Source: JAHCHG01 sp965214585
GTDB taxonomy: Bacteria; Acidobacteriota; Blastocatellia; Pyrinomonadales; Pyrinomonadaceae
Direction: 5' to 3'
DNA length: 64,000 nucleotides
Assembly (NCBI GenBank): GCA_965214585.1
Contig: OZ243957.1
Span: 62,001 to 126,000 of the forward strand
The translations under genes were made by a program, and so were the position numbers. This document shows, in pieces, positions 1-8,765 of the stretch (its first letter is position 1; each line of letters begins with the position of its first letter). Under the pieces are notes generated by a model that was not told where the DNA came from, did not search any database, and worked only from the letters and a program-made list of their open reading frames with translations.

Positions 1-663
1 GTTGAAATGTTTCGGAAACTCGCCAAAGAAAACGGCTTGTATATTGTCGGCGGCACGATTCCTTCGATTGAAGACGGCGACGACAAACTTTTTAACAAAA
101 GCTATATTTTCAGCCCGAATGGAAATTACGGAACGCAGGGAAAACTGCATATGACACGGTTTGAGCGCGAAGAATGGAATGTTTCGGCGCATTCTTCGGT
201 CAAGGTTTTTGAAACGGATTTCGGCAGAGTGGCGATTGCGATCTGTTACGACGTTGAATTTCCCGAAATTACTAGGGAAGCCGCCAGACGCGACGCAAAT
301 ATTTTGATCGTTCCAAGCTGCACCGATGACCGCCAAGGATTTTTGCGCGTGCGCTATTGCGCTCACGCCCGCGCCATCGAAAATCAGATTTACGTCGTCT
401 GTTCGTCAACCGTCGGTTCGCTGCCGCAAGTTCCGGCGGTTTCCTTAAATTACGGTCAAGCCTCGATCTTAACGCCGTCGGACTTCGCCTTTTCGCGCGA
501 CGGAATCTTGGCGGAAGGAAATTTCAATCAGGAAATGATGGTTTTGGGCGAATTAAATTTAAAGACGATCAACGAATCGCGCTCAACCGGAACGGTTTTG
601 CCGCTAAATGACAGCAAGCACACGAAGGAATTGATTTCGCACGTCGAAGTTGTTTCGATATGA
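1..663 (+). CDS. Carbon-nitrogen hydrolase (nitrilase superfamily), 5' truncated
   Basis: Nitrilase-superfamily amidohydrolase cut by the window edge. The frame is open from base 1, so the first visible Met (base 7) need not be the start. Two members of the Glu-Lys-Cys triad are visible: Lys in GKLHMTRFEREEW (about residue 46 from that Met) and the nucleophile in AIAICYDVEFPE (Cys about 80). The first Glu should lie upstream. HARAIENQIYVVCSS is the usual core strand after the nucleophile. The substrate cannot be told. The acetyltransferase just downstream matters, because in some bacteria (the B. subtilis YhcX type) a GNAT domain and this kind of hydrolase form one protein. Family call firm; function open. 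Confidence 0.9.
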   Translation, partial: VEMFRKLAKENGLYIVGGTIPSIEDGDDKLFNKSYIFSPNGNYGTQGKLHMTRFEREEWNVSAHSSVKVFETDFGRVAIAICYDVEFPEITREAARRDANILIVPSCTDDRQGFLRVRYCAHARAIENQIYVVCSSTVGSLPQVPAVSLNYGQASILTPSDFAFSRDGILAEGNFNQEMMVLGELNLKTINESRSTGTVLPLNDSKHTKELISHVEVVSI

Positions 664-750
664 TTTGTTCATCGTTCATCGTTGATTGTTAATTGCTTTA
701 AGATTGGTTTGATTTTCCGAACAATGAACAATTAACGATGAACAATGAAC
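664..750. repeat. Heptad-word hairpin between nitrilase and GNAT genes
   Basis: Left arm is made of 7-bp words (GTTCATC, GTTCATC, GTTGATT, GTTAATT) and the right arm of their complements (AATTAAC, GATGAAC, AATGAAC), giving a long imperfect stem. The right arm contains the 745 ATG, which makes that codon a doubtful start for the next gene. It belongs to a class of hairpins seen at several gene ends in this window. Confidence 0.75.
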
Positions 751-759
751 CCAAAACAA

Positions 760-1383
760 ATGAGCATTACAATCCGCCAAACTCAACCAAAAGATTTTCC
801 CCGGATCATCGAATTGTCAAAGGAAATTTACCACGAAAAATCGGCTTGGACGGAAAGAGAATTGGCTTCACATCTTGAAGTTTTTCCCGAAGGGCAGCTT
901 GTTGCCGTTGACGAAAAAACGGAAAAAATCGTCGGAATGTCGGCGAGTTTGATCGTTCTGTGGGACGATTACGAAATCCGGGAAACTTGGGAAGATTTCA
1001 CCGATAAGGGTTTGTTTACAAATCACGACCCGGAAAACGGGCGCACGCTTTACGGCGCGGAAGTGATGGTTTCGGCGCACGAAAGGCGTAAAGGAATCGG
1101 CAAGAAAATCTACAAAGCCAGACGAAAAATAGTTGAAGATTTAGAACTTTTGAGAATTCGAGCCGGAGCGCGGCTGATAAATTATCATAAATACGCCGAT
1201 AGATTTTCCGCCGCCGAATACGTCGCGCAGATTTTGAAAGGTGAAATTGACGATCCGACTTTGACTTTTCAATTAAGACAAGGCTTTCGAGTGATCGCCG
1301 TCGTTTCCGGTTATCTGGAAAATGATCGGGAAAGTTTGGGAAAAGCGGCGATTATCGAATGGCTGAATCCGAAAATTTTGTGA
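760..1383 (+). CDS. GNAT family N-acetyltransferase
   Basis: Predicted acyl-CoA-dependent N-acetyltransferase of about 207 residues. The fold shows in IRQTQPKDFPRIIELSK (strand and helix 1), LYGAEVMVSAHERRKGIGKK (motif A; the R-R-K-G-I-G acyl-CoA loop) and a C-terminal strand near GFRVIAVVSGYL. I chose the ATG at 760 over 745 because 745 lies inside the preceding hairpin and the recognisable domain starts at MSITIRQ; neither has a clear ribosome site. It follows the nitrilase gene by about 100 bp on the same strand, the reverse of the GNAT-nitrilase order in known fusions, so the two products may act together. Substrate unknown. Confidence 0.85.
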   Translation: MSITIRQTQPKDFPRIIELSKEIYHEKSAWTERELASHLEVFPEGQLVAVDEKTEKIVGMSASLIVLWDDYEIRETWEDFTDKGLFTNHDPENGRTLYGAEVMVSAHERRKGIGKKIYKARRKIVEDLELLRIRAGARLINYHKYADRFSAAEYVAQILKGEIDDPTLTFQLRQGFRVIAVVSGYLENDRESLGKAAIIEWLNPKIL

Positions 1384-1660
1384 TAAAAATTTTTGGTAGT
1401 GAACTAAAAGTAATGCCGACAAGTTTTTTTATCAATTGCCGTCTGCTTTAGCTGACGGTTTAGTTTGCAGCAAAAGACAGGCTTTAGCCGAACTATGAAT
1501 TAGATAAATTCCTTATTTGCTTTAGCTAAAGCAGAAAGGATGATTAATATATTTTTGAAATTTGGCTAAAGCCGATTATCTTGTCAGCAATCTTTCCGTC
1601 AGCTAAAGCAGACGGCAATTCATAGAGCATTACTTTTAGTTCACTACCAAATTTTTATTA
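1383..1660. repeat. Inverted-repeat (MITE-like) element with nested TTTAGC palindromes
   Basis: Outer arms of about 30 bp (around 1384-1415 and 1627-1660) are near-perfect complements containing TAGTGAACTAAAAGTAATGC. Inner arms at 1435-1458 and 1597-1620 share ATTGCCGTCTGCTTTAGCTG. Between them are several short palindromes such as GGCTTTAGCC and GCTTTAGCTAAAGC. A related block, including the ATCATCCTTT-type spacer, occurs at about 8229-8340. No coding potential. It separates two convergent genes. Confidence 0.75.
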
Positions 1661-1671
1661 CGAAAAACGCT

Positions 1672-4600
1672 TTATCCGATGAGTTCCGGTTTTATCTGCA
1701 CGGAATTTAAATTAGGCGGGAAATTCAGGGAAAAATTTCTGATAAGGTTTTCCGCCTTTGCCGCTTCGACGGGTTTTGAGAAAAAGAATCCTTGTCCGTA
1801 TTCGCAGCCGAGTTTGCGAAGGTGTATGATCTGATCTTGGGTTTCGATTCCTTCGGCGACGACTTCCATTTTTAGATTTTGTGCCAGCCTGATAATTGTC
1901 AAAACGATCTCGCTGTTTTCCGCGCTTTTCGTTACGCGATTGATAAACGAACGGTCAATTTTTAAGTTACTGACCGGAAGCCGATGCAGATAACTCAGGC
2001 TCGAATAACCCGTTCCGAAATCGTCAAGGCTCAACTGAATTCCGAGCGCACGCAGGCGATTCATCATCGTTACCGCCGTTTCGCTGTTTTCCATAACGTG
2101 GCTTTCCGTAATTTCCAGTTTCAGACAGCGCGGATCGAGTCCGGTTTTTTCGAGCGTTCGCGCGGCTTGTTCGATCAGGTCGGATTGCAAAAATTGTTTG
2201 CAGGATAAATTGACGCTCATCGTCAAATCAGCCGCCGCCGGAATTTTTTTCTGCCACTCGCGCAATTGCCGGCAGCCTTCTTCCAGAGTCCACGCGCCAA
2301 GCGGCAAAATAAGGTTGTTGTCTTCCGCCGCCGGAATAAATTCGCCGGGCGAAACCATTCCGCGCGTCGGATGCAGCCAGCGAACGAGTGCTTCAAAACC
2401 GACGAGTCTGCCGCTTTCAAGGCTGATAATCGGCTGGTAATTCAGCAAAAATTCCTTTTGTTCGAGAGCGCGGCGCATTTCCGTTTCGAGCGACAAACGC
2501 CGCGCCGCGTGTTCGTGCATCGTGCTGTCGAAAATCTGATGCTGCGCCCGTCCTTTTTCCTTGGCGCGATACATCGCAATATCGGCATCGCGCAGCACAT
2601 CTTCCGCATTTCCGTGTCCGGCGGTGCTGAGAGCGATGCCGATGCTGGCGGAGATAAAAATTTCGCTGCCGCTTAGATCGAAGGCTTTTTCCAGACTTTT
2701 CTGGATGCGTTCGGCGATCAGAACGGCATCGCTTTCATTTACCATTTCGCTTAACAAAACGACAAATTCATCGCCGCCTAAACGCGCGACTAAATCGCCC
2801 GTTCGGGTTGCCGATTCGAGCCGCCGGGCGATGTATCTTAATAATTTATCGCCTTCCGAATGTCCGAGCGAATCGTTGACCATCTTGAAACGGTCAAAAT
2901 CGAGAAACAAAACCGCATACAAATTGCTGTTCCGGCTTTTGCCCCGTTCTATCGCCATTCGCAGATGATCCATAAACAGAGAACGATTGGCGAGTCCGGT
3001 CAAACCGTCGTGAAAGGCATCGTGCAGAAGCCTCTCTTCCGCCCGCCGGCGTTCGGTTATGTCGCTGAAACTGAAAACGCGCCCGACGAATTTATCATCA
3101 ATTTGCTGCGGCTGCGAGTAACGCTCGTAAACTCTGCCGTCATTGAATTCCAGAATCGTTGATTCGGCGGATGCCGCAAGGTTCTGCAATTTTTGATTTT
3201 TTTCAATAAATTCGCTTGAATCCTTTAATTGATCCAAAATCAGTTTTATCGCTTCGTCATTAAATTTACCTCTGATGTCTTCGCCGGAGATGTTCCACAT
3301 TTTGATAAATTTATCGTTGAAATCCACGATTTTATCGTCTTTGTCAATTACCAGAATTCCGTCGGCGGTTGATTCAAATGTCGAGGTCAGAAGCGATAGA
3401 TTATTTTTGAGTTTATCTTCCGCCAATTTTCGCTCGGTTATATCGCGGATAATTCCGGTGAAAAATTTCCCTTTCGGAGATTCCCAAGTGCTGAGAGATA
3501 ATTCTATCGGAAATTCGCCGCCGCCCTTTTTCAGTCCCCGTAATTCGACAATATTTCCGATGATTTTTGCCTCGCCCGTTTTTACGAAGTTTCGCATTCT
3601 GCTCGCGTGCGCTTCCCGATACCGTTCCGGCATCAATAAACTCAAGGGTTTCCCGATTGCTTCCGCTTTCGTATAACCGAACATACTGCTCGCTCCCTTA
3701 TTCCAAGAAATGATATTTCCCTTGCCGTCGGCGGAAATTATCGCGTCCTGCGCCGAATCGTTTACGGAACGAAAATGTTCTTCGCTTTCGCGCAAATCTT
3801 CTTCCAGTTTTTTGGCGGCGGTAATATCGCGGTTGATCGTTAAAATCGCCGAACGACTTTCATATTCGATAACCGACGCGTTGATGCTGATCGTAAAAGG
3901 CGTGCCGTCGGCGCGAAAATGAACATTTTCAAATTCGTCACAAACTCCGTCGTGAAACAGTTTGTCCCAATCGTTTTTGCCGTGCGGCATAATCTCCGAC
4001 ATTGTTAAAAGACTGCGCCCGATAAATTCCTCGCGGCTCAAACCATAGATTTCACACGCTTTATCGTTGACGTTCAAAACGATTTCCGTATCGGGTTCGA
4101 TAATCAAAATCGCGTCGTTAGCGTGGCGGAAAAGATTTTCATATTGTTCGGATGTGCGCTTTGCTTCTTCGATTCGCTTGTGCGGCGTGATGTCCATCAG
4201 CAAACCGTCCCAGATAATCGTGCCGTCATCGAGTTTTTCCGGGCGCGACGCGCCTTGCACGCATTTTTGTTCGCCTGAATCGAGAATAATTTCCCCTTCC
4301 CAATTCCAGGGATTCAGCGTCGCCGCCGATTCTGCAACCGAAGCGTCAAAATTTGCGCGATCCGCCGAAATAATCACGTCAATCGGCAGCGACGGATTTT
4401 TCAAAATATCTTCCGGCTCTACTCCGTAAAGTTCGCGGCAGCCTTTGCTGACAAACGGAAAACTCGTCGTGCCGTCAGGTCGCAAAGCAAACTGGAAAAC
4501 CATTCCCGGCACGTTCGCCGCAATGCGTTCAAAACGCTGCTCGCTCTTCAGCAGTTTTTCTTCATTTCGCCTGCGGGCGGCAATGCTTGAAATCAATTCC

Positions 4601-5262
4601 CGCCGTGATCTCTGCAAATTACGAATCAAGGTCAGCCAAGCCGCCAGAGAAATTACGAGAAGCACGAAAATTACGCTGACGGAAAACGACGAATTCCGGT
4701 TTTCCGCCTTCCAACGCGCATTTTGATAATCGCTGAATCGTTTGACAAAATCATTTATCCCGACGGCGTAAACTTTTTTCTGCCGTTCGTAATTTTCGCT
4801 TTGCAAAATTGCGCGAGCCTGCGCGGTTTTTCCTTCGCGCACAAGTTGAAACGCCTGTTTTTCCATCTTGACAAGCTGACGGTTGGCGGCATCGGTCTGA
4901 ATCGCAAATTGATTGCTCTGCTCGTCCGGCGCAAGTTTTTTCAACTGCGTGAGAGTCGAATTCAGTTGAGGTTCATATTCGTAATATCTCTTTTCCCAAC
5001 GCAAATCTCCGGTTGCCGCAGACATTTTAGCCGACATCGTAAGAATCTCGTCAAAATGAAGAATCGAGCCTTGCAGCTGCTCCGATTTTACCATCTGCTT
5101 TTGCAAATCAACTTGAACAAATCCGGCGTTATAAATCTGCCAGATAAAACCGATAAACAACGCGCCGGTCAAAACCAAAGCACCAACCAAAAGCCGCACG
5201 GGAAAATTTTTATCTTTTCCGGCGAAATTATTTCTATATATTCGGGAAATTGTCTTTTTCAT
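1672..5262 (-). CDS. Membrane-bound PAS sensor with GGDEF and EAL domains
   Basis: Cyclic-di-GMP signalling protein of about 1196 residues. From the chosen start (MKKTISRIYR): membrane segment about 22-44, periplasmic helical sensor about 45-185, membrane segment about 187-207, four PAS-like repeats between about 240 and 745, GGDEF about 750-915, EAL about 930-1180. The cyclase domain has intact RLGGDEF and an RTGD inhibitory-site motif five residues upstream. The EAL domain keeps FEALVRW, LEITES, DDFGTGYSSL and EVVAEGIE, so both synthase and phosphodiesterase activities look possible. The open frame extends to 5367, but the added residues are unlike a signal anchor, so 5262 is preferred. It is convergent with the GNAT gene and stands alone. 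Confidence 0.93.
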   Translation of the reverse strand: MKKTISRIYRNNFAGKDKNFPVRLLVGALVLTGALFIGFIWQIYNAGFVQVDLQKQMVKSEQLQGSILHFDEILTMSAKMSAATGDLRWEKRYYEYEPQLNSTLTQLKKLAPDEQSNQFAIQTDAANRQLVKMEKQAFQLVREGKTAQARAILQSENYERQKKVYAVGINDFVKRFSDYQNARWKAENRNSSFSVSVIFVLLVISLAAWLTLIRNLQRSRRELISSIAARRRNEEKLLKSEQRFERIAANVPGMVFQFALRPDGTTSFPFVSKGCRELYGVEPEDILKNPSLPIDVIISADRANFDASVAESAATLNPWNWEGEIILDSGEQKCVQGASRPEKLDDGTIIWDGLLMDITPHKRIEEAKRTSEQYENLFRHANDAILIIEPDTEIVLNVNDKACEIYGLSREEFIGRSLLTMSEIMPHGKNDWDKLFHDGVCDEFENVHFRADGTPFTISINASVIEYESRSAILTINRDITAAKKLEEDLRESEEHFRSVNDSAQDAIISADGKGNIISWNKGASSMFGYTKAEAIGKPLSLLMPERYREAHASRMRNFVKTGEAKIIGNIVELRGLKKGGGEFPIELSLSTWESPKGKFFTGIIRDITERKLAEDKLKNNLSLLTSTFESTADGILVIDKDDKIVDFNDKFIKMWNISGEDIRGKFNDEAIKLILDQLKDSSEFIEKNQKLQNLAASAESTILEFNDGRVYERYSQPQQIDDKFVGRVFSFSDITERRRAEERLLHDAFHDGLTGLANRSLFMDHLRMAIERGKSRNSNLYAVLFLDFDRFKMVNDSLGHSEGDKLLRYIARRLESATRTGDLVARLGGDEFVVLLSEMVNESDAVLIAERIQKSLEKAFDLSGSEIFISASIGIALSTAGHGNAEDVLRDADIAMYRAKEKGRAQHQIFDSTMHEHAARRLSLETEMRRALEQKEFLLNYQPIISLESGRLVGFEALVRWLHPTRGMVSPGEFIPAAEDNNLILPLGAWTLEEGCRQLREWQKKIPAAADLTMSVNLSCKQFLQSDLIEQAARTLEKTGLDPRCLKLEITESHVMENSETAVTMMNRLRALGIQLSLDDFGTGYSSLSYLHRLPVSNLKIDRSFINRVTKSAENSEIVLTIIRLAQNLKMEVVAEGIETQDQIIHLRKLGCEYGQGFFFSKPVEAAKAENLIRNFSLNFPPNLNSVQIKPELIG

Positions 5263-5549
5263 TCGTTTGAAAAACCGGATAATATGGGAAATTATCAGGA
5301 AGGGATAGGTGTTTCCGGGAGTTTTGCCGATATATTCACACAAATCTCTGGCAGCAGCCATTAACACTATACGATAAAAATGTCTGTAATGTAAAACATT
5401 TATTTGCTTTGTTTAGCTTTATTAAAAATTAAGGTTATTTTCAAACATTATAAACAAACGGGAATTCATAAAATACTGCATTTTTAAGCAGGTGTGTATA
5501 GCAGAGCAATTTTTAATTATTCGCATTTTCACTTTGCAAAAAGCGGGCG

Positions 5550-5856
5550 AGAGAGCAACCCTTCCTGACCTGCCATCTCTTTATTCTTGAACATTTAGAA
5601 ACTGTTTGGAAACTGTATCGCCGGCTTCCAGCCGGCAGTCTTGGTGGCTTCCAGCCGCCAAATTTTTCTGTTTTTTCCGAATGTTTGAATAAATAACGCT
5701 CGACTTGGCGGCAAGATGCCACCAAGACAGCCGGCAAGATGCCGGCGTTACGTTTTTTCTGAATTTCCAAACAGTTTCTTAGTGATAATGATCTGTTCAA
5801 GATAAAGTGAAAAAAGCAAAAGTTAATAAAATTGGCAAGTCAGGAAGGGTTGTTCT
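5550..5856. repeat. Nested inverted-repeat element with GCCGGC repeat units
   Basis: The stretch 5368-5930 holds no gene. Outer arms near 5551-5574 and 5833-5855 pair imperfectly (CAACCCTTCCTGAC against GTCAGGAAGGGTTG). Inner arms AGAAACTGTTTGGAAA (about 5597) and TTTCCAAACAGTTTCT (about 5763) pair. The core carries CCGGCTTCCAGCCGGC and GCCGGCAAGATGCCGGCGTT. The same core motifs recur near 48640 and 57380. Open frames across it are by-products of the repeat. Confidence 0.75.
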
Positions 5857-5930
5857 ACGCCCGCAAAAGTTAAACCAAAAAACTTAAAAATCAGACTACT
5901 TAGTTACTAACGATTTAGCCTTGTTTTCCT

Positions 5931-6461
5931 TTAAATGCTCCCGGAAACGCTGTAAATATAAGGATTCCAGCGCGTAACCACGGAATCGTCCGCGAGTTCG
6001 GCAAGTAATTCCTGTATGTTCTTTTCCAAAACCGGATGAACCAGATGCGGAGCGATTTCTTCCAGCGGAACGAGAACAAATCTGCGTTCGTGCATTCGCG
6101 GATGCGGCAAGGTCAGAAATTCGGTATAGCTTTCAAATTTTCCGTAAAACAGCAAATCCAGATCAACCGTGCGCGGTTTTTTCAGATTTTTCTCGCGCCG
6201 TCCGAGCAGATATTCGATGCGGAGCATTCGCGCCATCATTTGAGTTGGCGAAACATTTGCAGCATAGATTTCCGCCACCATATTTAAATACGGCTGCTGC
6301 TCGTTTTCGACTTCGACGGGTTCGGTTTCATAGATGGCGGAAAGTTTATTAACCGCCAAACTCGCTTCGAGCAGACCGCGCACGGCGAGAAGCAGATTTC
6401 CCGCCCTGTCGCCCAGATTCGAGCCGAGTCCGACGTAAGCTGTGATTATTTCCGTTTCCAT
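5931..6461 (-). CDS. folK: 2-amino-4-hydroxy-6-hydroxymethyldihydropteridine pyrophosphokinase
   Basis: Transfers pyrophosphate from ATP to 6-hydroxymethyl-7,8-dihydropterin in cytosolic folate synthesis. At 176 residues it is of normal HPPK length. Visible hallmarks are the N-terminal AYVGLGSNLGDR, the acidic metal and pterin site RTVDLDLLFYG, and the closing loop PHPRMHERRFVLVPLEEIAP. No other folate gene is adjacent; the next gene upstream on this strand is beyond a 340-bp gap, so it is probably transcribed alone. The ribosome site is weak (AAAAAG before ATG). Confidence 0.96.
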   Translation of the reverse strand: METEIITAYVGLGSNLGDRAGNLLLAVRGLLEASLAVNKLSAIYETEPVEVENEQQPYLNMVAEIYAANVSPTQMMARMLRIEYLLGRREKNLKKPRTVDLDLLFYGKFESYTEFLTLPHPRMHERRFVLVPLEEIAPHLVHPVLEKNIQELLAELADDSVVTRWNPYIYSVSGSI

Positions 6462-6802
6462 CTTTTTAAACTAACGGCTTTTGGTCTTTGTTTTTACCTG
6501 CTTGGACGAAATCCATTAACATTGTAAAAATCCCGAAGACCAAAAACTAAATTGAACTGAAATTATTAAATCGCTCTAAGTGTGCGAAAAAATCCGCAAA
6601 ATCGCAAGCGGAGGATAATCCGCGATTCGTATTTTTCGCCGGTTAAAACATCTGAAAACTTCGTGCGAATTTACTTTTAAGCGTATAAATGTTTCAATTA
6701 AAGATGTTGAAAATTTAATTCCGGCAATGTTTTTTCGTATTGAAAAAGCATTCGGACGGCTCGGCGCGTGCCGTCTTGACATCAAATAACACGCCTCTAA
6801 CG
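6462..6802. other. Non-coding gap before the AlbA-domain gene
   Basis: AT-rich spacer between divergent genes (folK leftwards, AlbA-domain gene rightwards), so it must hold both promoters. A possible stem pairs TTTTGGTCTT (about 6479) with AAGACCAAAA (about 6537). No convincing small gene was found; short frames lack ribosome sites. Confidence 0.4.
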
Positions 6803-8092
6803 ATGCCTCGAAAAAAATTCCGCCGCAGTCAGAAATTCGATTCTTCTAACGAGCGATCTTTCCAAGAATATATTACAAATCAACCCGCGCCGGTAACTTC
6901 GCGGACGGAAATTCTACGCCTGATTCGCGGCGGCGAAGACACATATTTAGAACTTAAAGTAAAACTTTCCAATGTCGAACGAATCGCGCAGGAAATCGTC
7001 GCGCTGGCAAATACGGCGGGCGGAACTCTCGTTTTCGGCGTAACCGATCAGCTTCGCGTCGAAGGTTTGCGAAATCCCGAATCGGTGCAGGAAGAACTCG
7101 CTCGAATTTGCCGCGAAGAAATCGTGCCGCCTATAATTCCCTATCTCGACACGATTTCTTACGACAACGGCAGACGAATTATCGTGCTTGATGTCGAAGG
7201 CAGAAATCCGCCGTATCGCACGACGGACGGCAGATTTTATCTGCGAATCGGCGACGAAAAGCGCGAAGCGTCGAGCGAAGAACTAACCGAATGGTTTGAC
7301 GAAATCCGCCCGCTTCGTTTTGAGCAGATTCCTCTGCAAAATGTTTTTGAAGAAGATTTTGACGATAAACTTTTGTGGAGTTTCGCAGACGGTTTTGAAG
7401 ATGAGCAGTTGGGCGCAAATTCATATGACACGCATAAATTTCTGAAAAAGGATTTGCTCTTAGCCGCCGGAAAAAGGGACGAATTTTTCCCGACGATTGC
7501 CGCCGTTCTGCTTTTCGGCAAAAACGAAAAGGTCGCGGAACTGCTTCCGCGTTCGATTGTTACGGCTGTTCGTTATTCGGGAAATAAATCCGAAATTGTC
7601 GAGAAAGCCGAATTTTCGGGAAATCTTTTGTCGCTTTATGAAAAAACCCTAAAATTTATCGAAAGATACTGCGATTTGGAAAAATCGAAACCGAAAAGCA
7701 GCAATCAAAAAAAAGAACACGAACCGATTCAATCGCGCGGCGTTTATCATCTTTTTTCGATCAAAGAAGCAATTGCCAATTGTCTGATTCATCGTGATTT
7801 GATTTTGCGCGATTCGCCGACTCAGATTTCGATTTTCGACGACTGCATCGAAATCAAAAATCCGCGCCGCACAAAAGGCTTCGCGCCGCCCGCGTCAAAA
7901 GCGATTCGCTACGGAATCACAAAAAAACTCAATCCGCAGACGGCGGCAATTTTCACCAAACGCGAATACGGCGCAAATGTTCCGAAAGGCGGTTTGTCTA
8001 TGATTTTACAGCAATCGAAAAAATTTTCGGGAAAGCGCGTCGAGGTTTTTACTTCAAATGATGAGTTCAAATTGAAAATTTACGGATTTTAA
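6803..8092 (+). CDS. AlbA_2 (Schlafen-type) domain protein with C-terminal HATPase-like domain
   Basis: About 429 residues. The N-terminal part (about 35-150) is an AlbA_2 domain: EDTYLELKVKLSN followed by IVALANTAGGTLVFGVTD, the usual glycine-rich nucleic-acid or nucleotide-binding face. The C-terminal part (about 330-400) resembles the ATPase-like module of this family: FSIKEAIANCLIHRDLI, then IEIKNPRR. Such proteins are usually called putative transcriptional regulators or ATP-dependent helicase-like proteins; the biochemical role is poorly defined. I chose ATG 6803 (MPRKKFRRSQ) over the in-frame 6740 start because the extension shows no conserved character. No neighbour suggests a target. 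Confidence 0.8.
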   Translation: MPRKKFRRSQKFDSSNERSFQEYITNQPAPVTSRTEILRLIRGGEDTYLELKVKLSNVERIAQEIVALANTAGGTLVFGVTDQLRVEGLRNPESVQEELARICREEIVPPIIPYLDTISYDNGRRIIVLDVEGRNPPYRTTDGRFYLRIGDEKREASSEELTEWFDEIRPLRFEQIPLQNVFEEDFDDKLLWSFADGFEDEQLGANSYDTHKFLKKDLLLAAGKRDEFFPTIAAVLLFGKNEKVAELLPRSIVTAVRYSGNKSEIVEKAEFSGNLLSLYEKTLKFIERYCDLEKSKPKSSNQKKEHEPIQSRGVYHLFSIKEAIANCLIHRDLILRDSPTQISIFDDCIEIKNPRRTKGFAPPASKAIRYGITKKLNPQTAAIFTKREYGANVPKGGLSMILQQSKKFSGKRVEVFTSNDEFKLKIYGF

Positions 8093-8219
8093 CAAAGAAA
8101 ATGAACCACGAAGAAGACACGAAGGGAAGAAATAAAGCAATTTATTTCTTTCGATAGTTTGAGTATTTTTCAGATTTTCAGTTTTTATGAATTGCCTCCG
8201 GTTTTAATCGGAGGTTAGT

Positions 8220-8345
8220 ATAATTGCGATATAACAGGCTTTAGCCAAACCTTATAAAAATATCAATCATCCTTTTTGCTTTAGCTGAAGCAGTAAAGAA
8301 TTTTATTAAATATTTGTTCGGCTAAAGCCTTGTGTTTATTGAATT
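8220..8345. repeat. Short palindromic repeats related to the 1383-1660 element
   Basis: Contains GGCTTTAGCC, TGCTTTAGCTGAAGCAG and CGGCTAAAGCC in the order and with spacers (ATCATCCTTT) like those at 1480-1580. It reads as a second, more decayed member of that repeat family, directly followed by another inverted-repeat element. Confidence 0.6.
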
Positions 8346-8351
8346 TCGAGT

Positions 8352-8683
8352 CCACGAGTTAAAACCATTAGTTTCTACACAAGTTTGTAAGCTCGATGTT
8401 TATTGACTTTTATTCAAATAATCTTAGTCGCCAAAGGCGACAAACATTTTAGCCTATGGTGCAGGCGTTTCGCCGAAACCATAGGTCTTTGTCAAATAAA
8501 CAGCGTGTCGCTGAAAGCGACAAACATCAATAGTCATTGGTTGTTCGTCGCTTTCAGCGACGGGGCATTTGTTCGATTTTACCTAGCGATTCTCGCTAGG
8601 CTATTATGTTTGTCGCCGTTGGCGATTAAGAACACAAATCTTAATTTTAGACTTGTGTAGAAACTAATGGTTAAAACTCGTGG
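8352..8683. repeat. 332-bp element with 33-bp terminal inverted repeats and internal hairpins
   Basis: The ends 8352-8384 and 8651-8683 are inverted copies (about 31 of 33 bp), containing TAGTTTCTACACAAGT. Inside are at least five small palindromes: GTCGCCAAAGGCGAC, GTCGCTGAAAGCGAC, GTCGCTTTCAGCGAC, CCTAGCGATTCTCGCTAGG and GTCGCCGTTGGCGA, plus a larger one around CTATGGT/ACCATAG. No transposase. Looks like a non-autonomous mobile or REP-cluster element in the 670-bp gap between two genes. Confidence 0.75.
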
Positions 8684-8765
8684 CAATTCATAAAAAAAGA
8701 TGTCCGAACTACCGTTATTAAAACCTCGTGCAAACTTTGTGTCTTCTTCGCGGTTTACTTCTCTT

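Noticed and set aside
5513..5800. Open frame of 95 codons across the GCCGGC repeat
   Set aside because: It is made of repeat sequence, with ILPAV-type peptides typical of such repeats, and has no ribosome site.
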